Source: Limnomonas spitsbergensis (lineage: Eukaryota; Chlorophyta; Chlorophyceae; Chlamydomonadales). Taken from it: a stretch of DNA of 64,000 nucleotides. Under the pieces are notes generated by a model. It did no database searches. It was given only the letters and a program-made list of their open reading frames with translations, and was not told the origin of the DNA. Made by a program: the position numbers and the translations under genes. Of the stretch, positions 32,801 through 54,454 are shown piece after piece (the first letter of the stretch is position 1; each line of letters begins with the position of its first letter). The stretch lies in NCBI GenBank assembly GCA_037349105.1, contig JAYJMM010000100.1, positions 2,381,001 through 2,445,000 on the forward strand, written 5' to 3'.

Positions 32801-35800
32801 TCAGGGGAGATGGGGAAGGGGGGAGGGGTGCGCTTAGGAAGGGTCAGGAGAGATGGGGAAGGGGGGAGGGGTGCGCTTAGGAAGGGTCGGGGGAGATGGG
32901 GGGGGTATTGGTGCGCTTAGGAAGGGTCGGGGGAGATGGGGGGGGGTATTGGTGCGCTTAGGAAGGGTCAGGGGAGATGGGGGGGGGTATTGGTGCGCTT
33001 AGGAAGGGTCAGGAGAGATGGGGGGGGGGCGCTTAGGAAGGGTCAGGGGAGATGCGGGGGGGAGGTGCGCTTAGGAAGGGTCAGGAGAGATGGGGGGGGG
33101 TATTGGTGCGCTTAGGAAGGGTCAGGGGAGATGGGGGGGGGGCGCTTAGGAAGGGTCAGGGGAGATGGGGGGGGTATTGGTGCGCTTAGGAAGGGTCAGG
33201 AGAGATGGGGGGGGGGCGCTTAGGAAGGGTCAGGGGAGATGGGGGGGGTATTGGTGCGCTTAGGAAGGGTCAGGAGAGATGGGGGAAGGTATTGGTGCGC
33301 TTAGGAAGGGTCGGGGGAGATGGAGAGGGTATTGGTGCGCTTAGGAAGGGTCAGGAGAGATGGGGGGGGGTATTGGTGCGCTTAGGAAGGGTCAGGAGAG
33401 ATGGGGGGGGGTATTGGTGCGCTTAGGAAGGGTCAGGGGAGATGGGGGGGGGTATTGGTGCGCTTAGGAAGGGTCAGGAGAGATGGGGGGGGGTATTGGT
33501 GCGCTTAGGAAGGGTCAGGGGAGATGCGGGGGGGAGGTGCGCTTAGGAAGGGTCAGGGGAGATGCGGGGGGGAGGTGCGCTTAGGAAGGGTCAGGGGAGA
33601 TGGGGAAGGGGGGAGGGGTGCGCTTAGGAAGGGTCAGGAGAGATGGGGAAGGGGGGAGGGGTGCGCTTAGGAAGGGTCAGGGGAGATGGGGGGGGGGAGT
33701 GGTGCGCTTAGGAAGGGTCGGGGGAGATGGGGGGGGGGAGTGGTGCGCTTAGGAAGGGTCAGGGGAGATGGGGGGGGAGTGGTGCGCTTAGAAAGGGTCA
33801 GGGGAGATGCGGGGGGGAGGTGCGCTTAGGAAGGGTCAGGAGAGATGGGGGGGGGGCGCTTAGGAAGGGTCAGGGGATATGGGGGGGGGCGCTTAGGAAG
33901 GGTCAGGGGAGATGCGGGGGGGAGGTGCGCTTAGGAAGGGTCAGGGGATATGGGGGGGGGGCGCTTAGGAAGGGTCAGGGGATATGGGGAAGGGGTGCGC
34001 TTAGGAAGGGTCAGGGGATATGGGGGGGGGAGTGGTGCGCTTAGGAAGGGTCGGGGGAGATGGGGGGGGGGGGGGTGCGCTTAGGAAGGGTCAGGGGATA
34101 TGGGGGGGGGGCGGTGCGCTTAGGAAGGGTCAGGGGAGATGGGGGGGGGGGGGATGCGCTTAGGAAGGGTCAGGGGAGATGGGGGGGGGGGTGCGCTTAG
34201 GAAGGGTCAGGGGAGATGGGGGGGGGGGGGGGTGCGCTTAGGAAGGGTCAGGGGAGATGGGGGGGGGAGTGGTGCGCTTAGGAAGGGTCGGGGGAGATGG
34301 GGGGGGGGGGGGTGCGCTTAGGAAGGGTCAGGGGATATGGGGGGGGGCGGTGCGCTTAGGAAGGGTCAGGGGAGATGGGGGGGGGGGGAGGGCGCTTAGG
34401 AAGGGTCAGGAGAGATGGGGGAGGGGGGAGGGGTGCGCTTAGGAAGGGTCAGGGGAGATTGAGGGGGGGGGCCTGCGCTTAGGAAGGGTCGGGGCGGGGA
34501 GATGGGGGGGGGAGGGGTGCGCTTAGGAAGGGTCAGGAGAGATGGGGAAGGGGGGGGGCCTGCGCTTAGGAAGGGTCGGGGCGGGGAGATGGGGGGGGGA
34601 GGGGTGCGCTTAGGAAGGGTCAGGAGAGATGGGGAAGGGGGGAGGGGTGCGCTTAGGAAGGGTCGGGGGAGATGGGGGGGGTATTGGTGCGCTTAGGAAG
34701 GGTCAGGGGAGATGCGGGGGGGAGGTGCGCTTAGAAAGGGTCAGGGGAGATGCGGGGGGGGGGTGCGCTTAGGAAGGGTCAGGGGATATGGGGGGGGTGC
34801 GCTTAGAAAGGGTCAGGGGAGATGCGGGGGGGGGGGTGCGCTTAGAAAGGGTCAGGGGAGATGCGGGGGGGGGGTGCGCTTAGGAAGGGTCAGGAGAGAT
34901 GGGGGGGGGGGGGTGCGCTTAGGAAGGGTCAGGGGAGATGGGAGGGGGGGAGGGTGCGCTTAGGAAGGGTCGGGGGAGATGGGGGGGGGAGTGGTGCGCT
35001 TAGGAAGGGTCGGGGGAGATGGGGGGGGGTATTGGTGCGCTTAGGAAGGGTCGGGAGAGATGGGGGGGGGTATTGGTGCGCTTAGGAAGGGTCGGGAGAG
35101 ATGGGGGGGGGAGTGGTGCGCTTAGGAAGGGTCGGGGGAGATGGGGGGGGGAGTGGTGCGCTTAGGAAGGGTCGGGGGAGATGGGGGGGGTATTGGTGCG
35201 CTTAGGAAGGGTCGGGGGAGATGGGGGGGGGTATTGGTGCGCTTAGGAAGGGTCGGGGGAGATGGGGGGGGGTATTGGTGCGCTTAGGAAGGGTCGGGGG
35301 AGATGGGGGGGGGTATTGGTGCGCTTAGGAAGGGTCAGGAGAGATGGGGGGGGGGGCGCTTAGGAAGGGTCAGGGGAGATGCGGGGGGGAGGTGCGCTTA
35401 GGAAGGGTCAGGAGAGATGGGGGGGGTATTGGTGCGCTTAGGAAGGGTCGGGGGAGATGGGGGGGGGGGCACTTAGGAAGGGTCAGGGGAGATGGGGGGG
35501 GTATTGGTGCGCTTAGGAAGGGTCAGGAGAGATGGGGGGGGGGCGCTTAGGAAGGGTCAGGGGAGATGGGGGGGGTATTGGTGCGCTTAGGAAGGGTCAG
35601 GAGAGATGGGGGGGGTATTGGTGCGCTTAGGAAGGGTCGGGGGAGATGGGGGGGGTATTGGTGCGCTTAGGAAGGGTCAGGGGAGATGCGGGGGGGAGGT
35701 GCGCTTAGGAAGGGTCAGGGGAGATGCGGGGGGGAGGTGCGCTTAGGAAGGGTCAGGGGAGATGGGGAAGGGGGGAGGGGTGCGCTTAGGAAGGGTCAGG

Positions 35801-37700
35801 AGAGATGGGGAAGGGGGGAGGGGTGCGCTTAGGAAGGGTCAGGGGAGATGGGGGGGGGGAGTGGTGCGCTTAGGAAGGGTCGGGGGAGATGGGGGGGGTA
35901 TTGGTGCGCTTAGGAAGGGTCGGGGGAGATGGGGGGGGGTATTGGTGCGCTTAGGAAGGGTCAGGGGAGATGGGGGGGGGTATTGGTGCGCTTAGGAAGG
36001 GTCAGGAGAGATGGGGGGGGGGCGCTTAGGAAGGGTCAGGGGAGATGCGGGGGGGAGGTGCGCTTAGGAAGGGTCAGGAGAGATGGGGGGGGGTATTGGT
36101 GCGCTTAGGAAGGGTCAGGGGAGATGGGGGGGGGGGCGCTTAGGAAGGGTCAGGGGAGATGGGGGGGGTATTGGTGCGCTTAGGAAGGGTCAGGAGAGAT
36201 GGGGGGGGGGCGCTTAGGAAGGGTCAGGGGAGATGGGGGGGGTATTGGTGCGCTTAGGAAGGGTCAGGAGAGATGGGGGAAGGTATTGGTGCGCTTAGGA
36301 AGGGTCGGGGGAGATGGGGAGGGTATTGGTGCGCTTAGGAAGGGTCAGGAGAGATGGGGGGGGGTATTGGTGCGCTTAGGAAGGGTCAGGAGAGATGGGG
36401 GGGGGTATTGGTGCGCTTAGGAAGGGTCAGGAGAGATGGGGGGGGGTATTGGTGCGCTTAGGAAGGGTCAGGGGAGATGCGGGGGGGAGGTGCGCTTAGG
36501 AAGGGTCAGGGGAGATGCGGGGGGGAGGTGCGCTTAGGAAGGGTCAGGGGAGATGGGGAAGGGGGGAGGGGTGCGCTTAGGAAGGGTCAGGAGAGATGGG
36601 GAAGGGGGGAGGGGTGCGCTTAGGAAGGGTCAGGGGAGATGGGGGGGGGGAGTGGTGCGCTTAGGAAGGGTCGGGGGAGATGGGGGGGGGGAGTGGTGCG
36701 CTTAGGAAGGGTCAGGGGAGATGGGGGGGGGGGTGCGCTTAGGAAGGGTCAGGGGAGATGGGGGGGGAGTGGTGCGCTTAGAAAGGGTCAGGGGAGATGC
36801 GGGGGGGAGGTGCGCTTAGGAAGGGTCAGGAGAGATGGGGGGGGGTGCTTAGGAAGGGTCAGGGGATATGGGGGGGGGGCGCTTAGGAAGGGTCAGGGGA
36901 GATGCGGGGGGGAGGTGCGCTTAGGAAGGGTCAGGGGATATGGGGGGGGGGCGCTTAGGAAGGGTCAGGGGATATGGGGAAGGGGTGCGCTTAGGAAGGG
37001 TCAGGGGATATGGGGGGGGGAGTGGTGCGCTTAGGAAGGGTCGGGGGAGATGGGGGGGGGGGGGGTGCGCTTAGGAAGGGTCAGGGGATATGGGGGGGGG
37101 CGGTGCGCTTAGGAAGGGTCAGGGGAGATGGGGGGGGGGGGGATGCGCTTAGGAAGGGTCAGGGGAGATGGGGGGGGGGGTGCGCTTAGGAAGGGTCAGG
37201 GGAGATGGGGGGGGGGGGGGGTGCGCTTAGGAAGGGTCAGGGGAGATGGGGGGGGGAGTGGTGCGCTTAGGAAGGGTCGGGGGAGATGGGGGGGGGGGGG
37301 GTGCGCTTAGGAAGGGTCAGGGGATATGGGGGGGGGCGGTGCGCTTAGGAAGGGTCAGGGGAGATGGGGGGGGGGGGAGGGCGCTTAGGAAGGGTCAGGA
37401 GAGATGGGGGAGGGGGGAGGGGTGCGCTTAGGAAGGGTCAGGGGAGATTGAGGGGGGGGGCCTGCGCTTAGGAAGGGTCGGGGCGGGGAGATGGGGGGGG
37501 AGGGGTGCGCTTAGGAAGGGTCAGGAGAGATGGGGAAGGGGGGGGGCCTGCGCTTAGGAAGGGTCGGGGCGGGGAGATGGGGGGGGGAGGGGTGCGCTTA
37601 GGAAGGGTCAGGAGAGATGGGGAAGGGGGGAGGGGTGCGCTTAGGAAGGGTCGGGGGAGATGGGGGGGGGAGTGGTGCGCTTAGGAAGGGTCAGGGGAGA
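26840..37700. repeat. 10.9-kb G-rich satellite with higher-order structure
   Basis: Roughly 280 units of 33-42 bp: GTGCGCTTAGGAAGGGTCAG, then GGGAGATG, a run of 6-13 G and often TATTG or AGTG. Variants (GGGGAG/GGAGAG, ATGGGG/ATGCGG, CAGGG/CGGGG) recur in the same order three times. Offsets between matching segments are 3072 to 3356 bp (left to middle) and 2989 to 3278 bp (middle to right), so a block of about 3 kb was duplicated twice. Every unit offers G-runs able to form G-quadruplexes. The short Gly/Arg/Leu frames inside are repeat by-products. Confidence 0.95.
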
Positions 37701-37967
37701 TGGAAGTGACTGAGGGGTGCGCCTCGGAGTCGGAGTCACCCTGTCGCATCGGGTTGGATGGTTTTTACTACCATGGCTGGAAAGCCCTGCTTGATGTGTC
37801 TTCAAGACGAAGGGCCTTCTTTTTACAGCACCTCACAATCCGCAAAGCCAGCAAGGGCGTTATTTTACCCCGATCCAGATTTTGAGCCTGGCCATGAGTG
37901 GGGTACTAGGGACTGAGCTGTGTGTGGGGGAATAAGGTTGAAGGACAACATGTTCTCAAAGTCTCCC
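37700..37967. other. Unique sequence between satellite and gene C
   Basis: Non-repetitive DNA with a 61-codon plus frame starting MEVTEGCASESESPC and nothing convincing on the minus strand. I cannot support a gene. It separates the satellite from the 3' end of gene C. Confidence 0.35.
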
Positions 37968-37972
37968 TTACA
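37968..37972 (-). terminator. UGUAA polyadenylation signal of gene C
   Basis: TGTAA on the minus strand, 127 nt past the TAA at 38099. It supports reading the last exon of gene C through to that stop rather than splicing at the possible GTGGGT donor at 38218. Confidence 0.5.
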
Positions 37973-38098
37973 GAAAGAAAGTGGATTTTGGAAGGCACCT
38001 CTTCGGCCGTAGCACTGGGTAACCTACCATCCGGCTTCGTGTGCAGCTCGCCGGTATCTGGGAAAACCTGAGGTTTGCCATCCCGCCCTATCCATTAT

Positions 38099-48885
<10,787 letters not shown>

Positions 48886-48999
48886 CGTAGACTACTATCG
48901 GCTCCGGCTCCTGCTGCTTCTAACTTTCCTCCGACCCGCTTTGTTTGGCCCTTTCGATGTCGTGCTAAGGCTGTTGCAAGGACCGCGAGCAAGCGCCGA

Positions 49000-49640
49000 C
49001 GCCGTCCTTCCTTAGTTGCTGGCCAAAAAAATGCAGCAGGCTTCGAACAGCGGTTGTACTAGCTCGTTGAATGTGTTCGAGAAGGGCGGTACCGGTGGCT
49101 TCGATGCATATGTGTCGAGTCGCGCACTCGGAAGTCGGAAGCGGGGACACGTGAGAGGACAATTGCTCACTGTCTTGTCACTGCGGTTTCGGGTCACCCA
49201 CGGTTGCGAGCGAAGAGAGCTCTCCGCAATTATGCGATATATATTTGTATTGATGTCTTGCTGCTTGTAAGCGTGTGGTAGTTCCTGGAGGGAGTCATTG
49301 TAAGGTGTGTATGCACATATGGAGGTTCTTCACACTTTATATATATATATTACATATACCTGAAGTACATAACATTGATGGTGCTTAGAACGGCGCCATG
49401 GCTGTGATGACTCTTTCTGATGCCAACGCGTGGTTACTTACGTGTGGTCGTTTTTGCAGTCATGCGAAAAACATTACTAGAATGTACCTCGGCATTCTCG
49501 ACTCACAAAAGTACCGACGTAAGAGTGACCTTACTGGAATTAAGTATGGCTTGGTAGGAAGCATTCGCCCTCGGGCCTCGCCTTACCGGCTTAGCCCGAC
49601 TCTCAGACCCCCACCACACGCACTGGCCCCCAAGGCCAGC
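49000..49640. other. Gene-free stretch upstream of gene C
   Basis: Contains TATATATATATTACATATAC at 49337-49356 and otherwise balanced composition. It probably holds the promoter of gene C on the minus strand. The short frames found here show no recognisable protein features. Confidence 0.35.
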
Positions 49641-49689
49641 CTCCCACCACACTAGAGGCGTGTCCCATAGGCCGCCGCTAGCTCCCCTA

Positions 49690-50044
49690 CCAAACCTACT
49701 CCCATAGCACGTAGTAAGCCATGACTCTGTATCTAGGCGCCTTGGGGTGCCTCTTGCTGGCCGGCACCATGCTGCTGGGCAGAAAGAGGTCTTGGCGGTG
49801 CTGGAGCTCCTCCTCAGCCCTGACCGGCAAGCTGCTCCACATCGCCGCCCATGGCCGCGGCCAGTCGGCATGCCGGTGTCACGATGATGCAGTCCACCCG
49901 CTGGTTCTTGATTGACGACCCTCAAGATCTGCCCCATCATCTCGAAGAGGCCGTTGATGAACGCCAGGTGCCTAGCGCCCGAAGGGTCCCTTTCCCAGAC
50001 ATGGGCAAAAGCGTCCACCCCGACGCAGCCCGGCCCGAGGTAGA
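49690..50044 (-). pseudogene. Retroelement-like coding relic, frameshifted
   Basis: On the minus strand the frame CVGVDAFAHVWERD, then HLAFINGLFEMMGQILRVV, breaks, and a second frame gives RVDCIIVTPACRLAAAM. A third gives SSMVPASKRHPKAPRYR then MAYYVLW. Read together they resemble the region after reverse transcriptase/RNase H in green-algal retroelement polyproteins. I rely on general memory of that pattern, not on an alignment. At least two frameshifts make it non-functional. Nearby repeats do not form convincing terminal repeats. Confidence 0.4.
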
Positions 50045-50064
50045 GTGAGACTGAAGTATAACCC

Positions 50065-50215
50065 TAAACCCTTACCCTAAAGGGGCATGCACCCCGAGGC
50101 CCGACATGGACCCCGGGGTGCACCATCAACCAAGGCTGCCCCGCGGCCACCAAAGGTTTAAGGCCTGACCTAAACCAGCCTCCGGCCGAAGCATGGCCGA
50201 GGCCCCTCAAAAGGG
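50065..50215 (-). repeat. Possible diverged copy of dispersed repeat family F
   Basis: Minus strand shows GGCCATGCTTCGGCCGGAGG, CTGGTTTAGGTCAGGC and GGTGGCCGCGGGGCAGCC in the expected order. The CAGCTACA start block is missing. Tentative. Confidence 0.35.
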
Positions 50216-50313
50216 ATTGCGCAGTTGCGGAGAGGACTGTAGAGGAGCGTGCCCCCCCTGCAGGGCAGGTTCTGTCACAAGTCATGTCACTGTGAGCCCC
50301 TACAGCACCACCC

Positions 50314-50529
50314 TTACGTAGGCACCCTTGATTTTGTCCCCCTGCCTCTCCCACGGGTGAGCAGCCCGCTTTCCGCCCCGCGCCCGCTTTGCGTAATGCT
50401 GGCCCGTATACTCCCAGGGCCCTCCTCTTTTTGTGAGTGAGATGCCCCTCTATAGTTCAAGAGATCTTCACCCAACAATATGATGTTTTCCCTGTCTCTG
50501 CCGTCAAGTGCTTCCTCCAAGTTTTGAAT
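50314..50529 (-). CDS. Isolated exon, possibly 3' end of an unknown gene
   Basis: A T-rich acceptor (GTGTTTGTTTTAG at 50530 on the minus strand) opens a 71-codon frame beginning IQNLEEALDGRDRENIILLG and continuing EDLLNYRGASHSQKEEGP. The first 30 residues look like genuine protein. The frame ends at TAA 50316-50314, but GTAAGG at the same place could instead be a donor, giving an internal exon. No other exon of this gene could be placed, and no family was recognised. Confidence 0.4.
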   Translation of the reverse strand: MQNLEEALDGRDRENIILLGEDLLNYRGASHSQKEEGPGSIRASITQSGRGAESGLLTRGRGRGTKSRVPT

Positions 50530-50744
50530 CTAAAACAAACACGCTCACACAAGGGCAGGTGGGCTTTAGGGTGTGGGGTCATGAGCGGTCGGGTCCGCAT
50601 CAAGTATTACCCAGCCACTAGGACATGGCGCAGTGGCGCCATGTATTGTAGCGGCAACAGATGAAGCTAACAGAGTAGGCGTGTGGCGACAGCGTCATGC
50701 ATTTGTTTTTTTTGTTTTTCTCCTTAAGTTATATAAGGCATATG

Positions 50745-50915
50745 TTTTGGCAGGCCGCCCTGCGGCCGCCAATGATTGGGGCCACACATGGGCAGCCGGG
50801 CAGGCTTGCTGGCATAGGCCCATGCAGCATGCCTGGCCGTGCATAGGCCTTGCTCCGGAAACTGGAAGGTAGCTGAATTGTAGCTGAACCGTAATTGAGC
50901 CACACACAAAACTAC
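50745..50915 (-). repeat. Dispersed repeat family F, diverged copy
   Basis: Minus strand: TTCAGCTACAATTCAGCTAC, ATGCTGCATGGGCCTATGCC, GGCGGCCGCAGGGCGGCC. Same block order as the better copies. It includes a short inverted CAGCTACAATTCAGCTAC/GTAATTGAG region. Confidence 0.5.
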
Positions 50916-51142
50916 AATACTGCCTTCAATCTCCTGGGCCTTCCCGTGCCCACCGTTGTTTGCATGGGGGTGCATGGACGAGTGGGAGCGTACACTGAGT
51001 GCATGTGGGGCAGGGAAGGGACTGCGCATTGCGCACTTCCGGCACGCACACGCATACTGCCCGTGCATGTTTCCCGCGCGGCACCATGCGCCTGCTAGGT
51101 GGCTGTGCACACGGAAGTTTCAGATTATTCATGTCCCTTCAG

Positions 51143-51228
51143 GTCCGGGCTTGGTGGACGCGTTACGAGCTGCAATCAAAGTTATAAGTGCGGAAGGTAC
51201 ACTGAAGAGGAGCAAAAGGGTCAATTGA
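51143..51228 (+). CDS. Weak candidate terminal exon
   Basis: After TGTCCCTTCAG the frame gives GPGLVDALRAAIKVISAEGT and KRSKRVN before TGA. It looks protein-like but is very short and unsupported by neighbouring exons. Listed only because its composition stands out from the surrounding non-coding DNA. Confidence 0.25.
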
Positions 51229-51909
51229 GGCGTTCCCTTCAGATTCGTACTTCTATAAAGGATTGTTAGCAGCTGTCATTGTTCTCTTGTACGTGTTGCT
51301 GTAGGAGGAGCAAAACTAAGAGTCAACAAAGGTGGGAACGTTCGTGTTAGTTGCAAGGGGAATGTTTGCACATTTTCTGGCCCCTCCTTAAAGGCGGAGC
51401 TCCCTGTTAGTATACCACGTGCCTCTATCTGTGTGCCCCCCCCGTCTGGTTTTGGTGCCACCTGAACAATATCTCGTTGTCCTCCTTTTATATGGGAGCG
51501 AGTTGGGTAGTACTCATCGACTTCAGGTATATTCTTGTCTTCTTTGGTGAATAGACAGAACAAGGAAACGGAAACCTGGGTTCAAGTGAGTGGGGAATTC
51601 ATTTGCCTTGATGCTTTACTTTCGAGTGGAAACAATATCTTGATGTGAGTAGCACAATACTGTTAGATGGATTGTGATGGTTGGTGGATGTGTAATGCCG
51701 GTTGGTAAATCTCTCTGAAATGATGTAGAAAGCCTTGTCGGGATTCAAGGCTCGGCGATGGGGAGTAGATCTATATACCGGTAGTTGGATGGTTGTTTAG
51801 ATGTAAAAGGGTAAACACAGGTGTTCTAATAAAGTTGATAAATAAAGTAAGCTCAAGGTAGGGTAACAAGTACAAAAGCTCAAAAAAAGTAAGCTCAAAA
51901 AGGGGTACG

Positions 51910-51970
51910 GTGACAAGGGGCAGGCTGGCAAGCTGCGCCTTACGGCAACCCCTAAGGCGCAGCTTGTCAC
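51910..51970. other. Strong hairpin with 12-bp inner stem
   Basis: AGCTGCGCCTTA (51931-51942) pairs with TAAGGCGCAGCT (51953-51964) around a 10-nt loop. A second layer, GTGACA at 51910-51915, pairs with TGTCAC at 51965-51970. It is followed two bases later by the 22-bp motif shared with 55721-55742. Confidence 0.7.
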
Positions 51971-51972
51971 AC

Positions 51973-51994
51973 TAGAGCTTTTTGCAAACTGTTG
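51973..51994 (+). repeat. 22-bp exact repeat, copy 1
   Basis: A TAGAGCTTTTTGCAAACTGT-TG motif, identical to 55721-55742. Flanking sequence does not match beyond the motif and a preceding CA(C/G). Both copies lie just downstream of a hairpin-containing stretch. Confidence 0.75.
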
Positions 51995-52617
51995 TGATAC
52001 ACAAGTGATGGAGCTATCGTGGCATGCCGTACATGCTCCTTATCGTCTGGTGCAAATTCTTGTATCGTTTGAGTGAGAAATCGAAATTTATTATGATGGA
52101 GTATGTCTCTTTTCAAGTGGGTCTTTTTTTAGTAAATCCCTCCTGGATTTGTTGGTGGGTTTTGTGGGCTGCTGCCTCATTGCTCGGGATCGGCTTGGAA
52201 GATTGCTTTCTTCAGCGGCTGCCACTCGTCTGGAGGGCGCTTATCAGGTGACAAACAAATACAGATGCGTGCCACATGGGGTGTGGGGATGCTTTGTGGA
52301 TTTGGGCTTGTTGGCTCATGCATGCAGCCCATGAAAATGTATGCAACCATGCAACCCATAAATCCACACAGCCCAAGGATCCATGCAGCCATCCATGATC
52401 TATGCAACCTTGGGATCCATGCACTCCAAGGATCCATGATGCCATGCAGCCCAGGGATCCATGATGCAGCTATGCGACCCATAATTCATGCGGGCCTTTG
52501 TCATGCAACCATGGATTCAATGGGACTTGTCCATCTCAAGCGAAGGTGCATTCGGCATAGGTCATGCAGTTCTTGAACTATGCGTGCATGCATGCGTGTC
52601 CCTGTTTATTTGTTTGT

Positions 52618-52752
52618 GCCCATGAAACCCGGCGGCCACCAGAGCGCCGATGGGAACCAAACTTTGACCAGCCTACGGCCGGTGGCCCAAGCAGCAAGGC
52701 TTTATGCTACAAACCGAGCAAGCATACGGCTTTGCTGTAGCTGAATAGTAGC
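52618..52752 (-). repeat. Dispersed repeat family F, copy 3
   Basis: Minus strand: CTATTCAGCTACAGCAAAGC, TTGCTGCTTGGGCCACCGGC, CGTAGGCTGGTCAAAGTTTG, GGTGGCCGCCGGG. Fully collinear with copies 1 and 2, in the opposite orientation. Confidence 0.75.
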
Positions 52753-53099
52753 AGAAACACCCCCAGATCAACAATGTGGTGCGCAGTCATAGGCTTTTAA
52801 TTTAAGAGGGCATGAGCTTGACCGACATCCGGCATATCCTAGCTGTCATTTTAAAACATGTAGCGGGTCGGACATCTGGATAGAAGCGTCCATGCGCCAT
52901 GGATGCTGTATGTATCTTAGCCTCCCGTCTTGTTGTGTATTTACTCATAGGACCAGCATAAACGTGCGCTGCACCGCTCAGGCAAATCGCAGTTTATGAT
53001 GGCCACAACTCATGGCCGGAAGGTCAAGCTCATGGCCCAGGCCAAGCGCATGCGAGCGGTGTGCGTGCATCGTTAAGCACTCTTTCGATCAGGAAAAAA

Positions 53100-54009
53100 A
53101 TCAAGCCTTGACAGGTCGGTGCCATCCCGCCCCTGCAAGCTCGCTGTGCAGCCCAAGGAATGAGTGAATGCAATGCGATGAAATGAAATTACTAGTCAAT
53201 AAGTCAAGTCAAGTAGGTTGGTCAGGTCCCCTGATTTTCTGGCCTGTAGCTATCTGGTTATACGCATATTACCATATTAGGTGGTCGAAGATGTAAAAGT
53301 TGACGTCAGTGTTCTTCCGCGAGTTATTTCGTCTTTAACCCGCCGCTCCCTATAATGATAGGGCTGTGTGCACGGAGGATAGCCTATATTTCCGACTTAC
53401 CTAAATTCCTTATCATATCCATCTAAACGCTCTTATTCTTCACCACGGCCACGGTCTCCAGTCTTTCTTTCATAATACACGGCTTTACATTTGCGTGCAC
53501 ACACAAAAATGCATGATCGTTTATAAAATCACGTTTTTGCTTTATAGCAAAGCTTACAAAGTTATTATAGGCCCCAACCCTTGCAATATTACTGGCCCTG
53601 GCTGTCTCCTATTATCTCCCAGCCTTAATAAGCCGGCATGGCCGGCCACCACAGGCCTCTGACTGTTGTTCACTCGGTGGCCCTCAGGCTAATGAGACCT
53701 CCGAGGATTTGGGATAGAGACGCGGCACGTGAAGACTCTTTGTTCAACGAGCTAAAGCCTCCCAGCCTGACGCGACGAGGCCTGTTTTCGTCCAGGACAA
53801 CAGCTCGTCGCGGCCAGGGGCACCGTGGGACCGCTACCGCAGGGTCTTGAGCCTCGAACCCACAAGGCTACTTGGGTCTATCTCGCTTACTCGAAACGTG
53901 GATGCGAGGTTAGCTCGGGAATCCTGATTACACGTCGGCACCTTTCAAATGCACCTGAATTACTCAGTCTCCCTTCAAAGCCGAACTCCAGGCCTATAGT
54001 TTACACATG
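53100..54009. other. AT-richer non-coding DNA
   Basis: No tandem repeat, splice-supported exon or recognisable protein is visible. The only frames over 60 codons lack similarity to anything I know. Confidence 0.35.
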
Positions 54010-54355
54010 ATTGCCCCGGCCTATTATTCAAGACGTAAAAAAAGATGTACAGGTCGTCAGTGTACAGCACCACAGTAGATTAAAGACATAAAAAAGATGT
54101 ACAAACTGACCAGCAGCAACCGACCGTCGTCAACCAGTCCTCGCTGGCCCTCGCTCGTCACCGCGATCTCGTTGTACTAATGTTAACATCTACATCGCTG
54201 GCGTTTTCAGCTACTGAAAGCTATCATACCTTATCGAGTGGAACAGCGAGAGAAAACCGCGAGTCAGAGAGTAATCAGCGATTAATCTACTGTGGTGCTG
54301 TACACTGACGACCTGTACATCTTTTTTTACGTCTTGAATAATAGGCCGGGGCAAT
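54010..54355. repeat. Perfect 73-bp inverted repeat around a 200-bp spacer
   Basis: Left arm 54010-54082 and right arm 54283-54355 are exact reverse complements (left arm starts ATTGCCCCGGCCTATTATTC). The spacer holds a second AAAGACATAAAAAAGATGTA segment similar to part of the arm. No coding frame fits. Exact identity over 73 bp suggests recent origin, such as a foldback transposon end or a replication-template switch. Confidence 0.9.
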
Positions 54356-54454
54356 GAATGGCAGGGAGCGTGCCTGCTACAGCTGACAGCTGGGATCCAA
54401 ACTGTGTTCACACTCGTCACACTCGACACAGCCAGGAATGCCTGGTCTGGCTCG

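Noticed and set aside
26840..37700. Many 60-180-codon Gly/Arg/Leu frames
   Set aside because: Satellite repeats; identical short frames recur at the higher-order spacing with no selection signs.
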